Positions 61,385 to 64,000 of a stretch of 64,000 bases of DNA are shown piece by piece; the first letter of the stretch is position 1; the number at the start of each line of letters is the position of its first letter. This stretch comes from Acidobacteriaceae bacterium (GTDB lineage: Bacteria > Acidobacteriota > Terriglobia > Terriglobales > Acidobacteriaceae). A program made the position numbers and the translations under genes. The notes under the pieces were generated by a model, which was given only the letters and a program-made list of their open reading frames with translations, was not told the origin of the DNA and did not search any database. Where the stretch lies: contig PLHW01000029.1 in the NCBI GenBank assembly GCA_003139095.1, positions 1 to 64,000 on the forward strand. The letters are read 5' to 3'.

Positions 61385-63760
61385 TCAGGAGTCGCGATGC
61401 GGGAAGGAGACGTCCTCATCGCCCTCTTTACGCACCAACTGCGGCGGAGTCGGATTCTTCGGGTCGCCGTAGGCCGGCGCGCTGCTTCCCAGCCGCTTAA
61501 GTTCCTTTAAGATTTCTTCGCGCTCGCGGGCGCCATAGTCGCGGGCAAAGCGCGTCAGCGCTTCGGTCAGAATTTCGTGGTGGTGCACGTTTTCCAGGCC
61601 GGGCTCCCTCGTGATGTTCAACCACAGGCGATGCAGCAGCAGCACATCCTCATCCTTCATGGTTGGTGTGTGCGGGCCGATGCGGAAGGTATCGAGGTTG
61701 CCTTCGGGGTGAACGACCTGAAGCACGAATTGGCGCTTGGGTTCGGACAAGGACTCCCATGCGCACCCCAGGGCGAAAGCCTGTTCCTCCGGCGACATCT
61801 TGCTGGAAACTCCGATTACAACTGCCGAGGAGTCCAGATTTTGCGCCGTTTGCACGATGGCGGACCATACATCGCCCGCGGGAACGACCAATAAAGAGAC
61901 CTTCTTGCCAAAACTTTCGGCGACTGAGACGGCGCGCGTGAACAAGGTCTGCTCGTAGTCGCTGAAAATCTGTTCCGGCACCAGATCGTAGGCGGCAGCG
62001 CCAAAGCGGCTTACGCGCGCCGACATTACCACCACGTCCTGCTCATGGATGTCGATCTTGTCGAGCGCCCAGCGCAGGTGGGTCAGGGTGTTGTAGTCGC
62101 GCACCGGAACGAGCACATTGCCGCGCCGGATGTTCAGGCTCTCGCGCTCGACCGTGTCGCGCTGGAGCAACTGGAACTGGTCGTTCATGTGCTGCTTGGA
62201 CATCGCGTGTTTTTTGTGGTTCGCGATCTCCGAAGCGGTAAAGATGGCGAAAAATATTACAGAAAACGCGATGCCGCTGACGGTGGCCACCGATTTGGTG
62301 AAAAGATTGATCAACGCCGTGGCCAGCAGCACGGCGGTGATCGAAGCCATGCCGAAAGGAATCTCGTAGCCGCCGATGTGGAAATTGACGGGGACTTTCC
62401 ATCCGCGCTCGCCTTTGTACTTGAAGCGCAACACCAGCATCGCCAGGCCTTTGAAGGCGAAGCTCCAGATCACGCCGAAGGCGTAGGCCTCGCCGAGCGC
62501 ATACACGTTGCCGCGGCTGGCGATAATCGTGAAAATCTGCAATCCGACAATGAGGTTGATAATGCGATAGCTGGTGCCGTATTTCTTGTGCGGGAAGCGG
62601 AACCAGTCGGAGAGAACGCCATCCTCGGAAACGCGATTGAGCACGCCATTGGAGCCGATGATGGCGGTATTCACGGCACCGGAGAGAATCAGGAATCCGA
62701 CGACGACGACAAAGCCGCGAAAGATCAGGCGCAGCAGTTCGGGTCCGTACATGTACATCGCGAGCCCGGCGATCAGATTGTCCTTATAAACGGGTACGCG
62801 AACCGCATCTGGAATCAGCATGACCGCGAGCAGCGCGGTCACTCCGGTGAAGAGGAAGCTGTAGAGAGCGATGACGATCGCGGCGCGCTTCAGGTTGGTG
62901 AGTTTGGGATGCGCGAGTTCGCGGTTGACCTGGGCCAGCGATTCTTCGCCGCTCATGGCGAGAACGGAATGCCCAAAGGCGATCATGATGCCGAGAATGC
63001 CGAACTTCTGCGCCAGACTCTGATCGGGAAAGTTGTGATGCAGGAAGCCCAGCGACTCTTTCGTGAAGTGCAGGTTGCCCGGCGTGGGCAGAGGCACATG
63101 CTGGAATCCGACTTTGAAGAGCGTGAAGGCCGACCATCCGAGCAGCGCCACGACCATGACAGTCGTGATCTGCATGACCCAAAGCGCCTTTTCGCTCGAT
63201 TCGTGGATGCCCTTAATGTTCTCCCACCAGTAATAGATGGTGACCGCGAGCGCGAACAGGACGGACGTCCAGTTCACGTCGAATTGCGGTGTGCCGTTGA
63301 AGATATTGTGAACGGCGCGCGGAATCCACCCATGCTTGTCGGCGGTGATCATGACCTCGTTGATCAAACCGACAATGTACTGCCCGGCCGACACGCCGGA
63401 GATCGGGCCGGTGAGCACGTAGTCGAACATCAGCGCGGAGACGCTGAGTTTGGCGAGTGTGCCGCCCAAGGCTTCCTTGACGACGCGGTAAACGCCGCCC
63501 CGCACGAACATCGAACAGCTTTCCACGTACACGGCGCGCACCGTAAACGAGAACAGCATCACGCCGACGATGAACCAGGGAGCGGACTTGCCGACCGCCT
63601 GCTCGGCAATTCCGCAGGCGTAAAACGCGGACGAGGCCAGATCGTTGAGGACGATGGCGGCCGCGCGCCAGTAGGAGATGAACGTGAGCATCACCGACGT
63701 CGCCACTACGATGCGAACGCGCTTGGCGGCGTTATTCACGGGCTGGATGGGCGATGACAT
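61385..63760 (-). CDS. APC-family amino acid/polyamine permease with C-terminal soluble domain
   Basis: The 791-residue protein has an APC-superfamily permease (about residues 15-510, some 12 hydrophobic segments; AIVLNDLASSAFYACGIAEQ near the start, AFGHSVLAMSGEESLAQVNRE in the middle). A cytoplasmic C-terminal domain (about 525-720) resembles a universal-stress-protein fold (VLVPVRDYNTLTHLRWALDK). A charged tail follows. The substrate is unknown; amino acids are expected for the family. A 49-residue membrane protein is encoded 18 bp upstream and probably belongs to the same unit. Confidence 0.87.
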   Translation of the reverse strand: MSSPIQPVNNAAKRVRIVVATSVMLTFISYWRAAAIVLNDLASSAFYACGIAEQAVGKSAPWFIVGVMLFSFTVRAVYVESCSMFVRGGVYRVVKEALGGTLAKLSVSALMFDYVLTGPISGVSAGQYIVGLINEVMITADKHGWIPRAVHNIFNGTPQFDVNWTSVLFALAVTIYYWWENIKGIHESSEKALWVMQITTVMVVALLGWSAFTLFKVGFQHVPLPTPGNLHFTKESLGFLHHNFPDQSLAQKFGILGIMIAFGHSVLAMSGEESLAQVNRELAHPKLTNLKRAAIVIALYSFLFTGVTALLAVMLIPDAVRVPVYKDNLIAGLAMYMYGPELLRLIFRGFVVVVGFLILSGAVNTAIIGSNGVLNRVSEDGVLSDWFRFPHKKYGTSYRIINLIVGLQIFTIIASRGNVYALGEAYAFGVIWSFAFKGLAMLVLRFKYKGERGWKVPVNFHIGGYEIPFGMASITAVLLATALINLFTKSVATVSGIAFSVIFFAIFTASEIANHKKHAMSKQHMNDQFQLLQRDTVERESLNIRRGNVLVPVRDYNTLTHLRWALDKIDIHEQDVVVMSARVSRFGAAAYDLVPEQIFSDYEQTLFTRAVSVAESFGKKVSLLVVPAGDVWSAIVQTAQNLDSSAVVIGVSSKMSPEEQAFALGCAWESLSEPKRQFVLQVVHPEGNLDTFRIGPHTPTMKDEDVLLLHRLWLNITREPGLENVHHHEILTEALTRFARDYGAREREEILKELKRLGSSAPAYGDPKNPTPPQLVRKEGDEDVSFPHRDS

Positions 63761-63778
63761 GAAAACGAGCGGGCGTAC

Positions 63779-63928
63779 TTAGGGGTGGTGCGGGTCCTCC
63801 CGTCCAAGCAGGGTTTCCACATCCTCGACAAAGGTGATGAGGAGAACGAGGGTCGAACCGAAGAGGCCCACAACAAACATCGCCTCGAGGATCCGCACAA
63901 AGAGGACGCCGATCAGGGAAATGACCAC
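63779..63928 (-). CDS. Small membrane protein upstream of the APC transporter
   Basis: A 49-residue frame starting with GTG (63928) reads VISLIGVLFVRILEAMFVVG and continues with a second hydrophobic stretch, then FVEDVETLLGREDPHHP at the end. It has one or two membrane helices and an acidic, His-ended tail. I recall similar small proteins next to acidobacterial transporters. The ribosome-binding site is weak (GTGGGG), and the start may lie further upstream, since the frame stays open. It precedes the permease by 18 bp, so a subunit or regulator role is possible but unproven. Confidence 0.6.
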   Translation of the reverse strand: MVISLIGVLFVRILEAMFVVGLFGSTLVLLITFVEDVETLLGREDPHHP

Positions 63929-64000
63929 CCCACATGCTATCTGATGGCGCGGAGGGGGACAACTTCCGTCTTGGGCTTCCGTCTTCGGCAGCCCGGTAAT

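Noticed and set aside
62045-63757. A 570-codon open frame on the plus strand opposite the APC transporter
   Set aside because: It mirrors the permease codons, has Asp/Gly/His-rich composition without any domain, and no ribosome-binding site. It is a GC-bias shadow.

Overview
The window reads as chromosomal DNA of an Acidobacteriota bacterium (class Terriglobia, close to the Koribacter/Sulfotelmatobacter type). This is inferred from the GC-rich coding style, the diderm envelope genes (BamA, Skp, LpxD, LpxL-type acyltransferase), the many secreted beta-propeller and Ig-like proteins, small families I associate with this phylum, and spacers filled with short palindromic word repeats. No rRNA, tRNA, CRISPR array, transposase or phage gene was seen.

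Region 1 (1-9.6 kb): skp and bamA (outer-membrane protein assembly), a molybdopterin oxidoreductase, a secreted Ig-tailed protein, and a membrane protein fused to a spermidine-synthase fold. Region 2 (9.6-15.5 kb): a minus-strand translation cluster rplM-rpsI-rpsB-tsf-pyrH-frr, interrupted between pyrH and frr by an unrelated AAA ATPase with its own AT-rich promoter. Every spacer from rplM to pyrH carries an array of short repeated and inverted words. Region 3 (16-25 kb): a tandem universal stress protein, rpiA, DUF202 and DUF302 proteins, an arginase-family enzyme, sucA, a mazEF pair, and a GAF/zinc-ribbon/tail-anchor protein. Region 4 (24.8-31.8 kb): tsaD-phoB-phoR-phoU, then cca on the other strand.

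Region 5 (32-37 kb): two secreted BNR-type propeller proteins separated by a decayed DinB-like gene. Region 6 (37-51.4 kb): an exopolysaccharide locus. rfbD, a small membrane protein and a LuxR-type regulator lie on the minus strand. A long plus-strand operon follows: polysaccharide export protein, chain-length protein, degenerate tyrosine-kinase-like partner, initiating sugar transferase, ligase/polymerase, two glycosyltransferase genes (one a double enzyme), rfbB and rfbA. It should prime a lipid carrier, build a dTDP-rhamnose-containing repeat unit, polymerise it and export it. rfbC is absent from the window.

Region 7 (51.4-64 kb): a large secreted protein with seven FG-GAP blades, each with a cysteine pair. 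An AT-rich island follows, then a minus-strand envelope cluster (SYLF protein, HEAT protein, LpxL-type acyltransferase, LpxD, and an uncharacterised P-loop protein), a PMT-family glycosyltransferase with a second LuxR-type regulator, a small secreted protein, and an APC transporter preceded by a 49-residue membrane protein. Both LuxR regulators lack the phospho-accepting aspartate. The best candidates for undescribed biology are the spacer word-repeats, the P-loop protein in the lipid A cluster, the kinase-dead partner in the polysaccharide operon, and the disulphide-bladed propeller.
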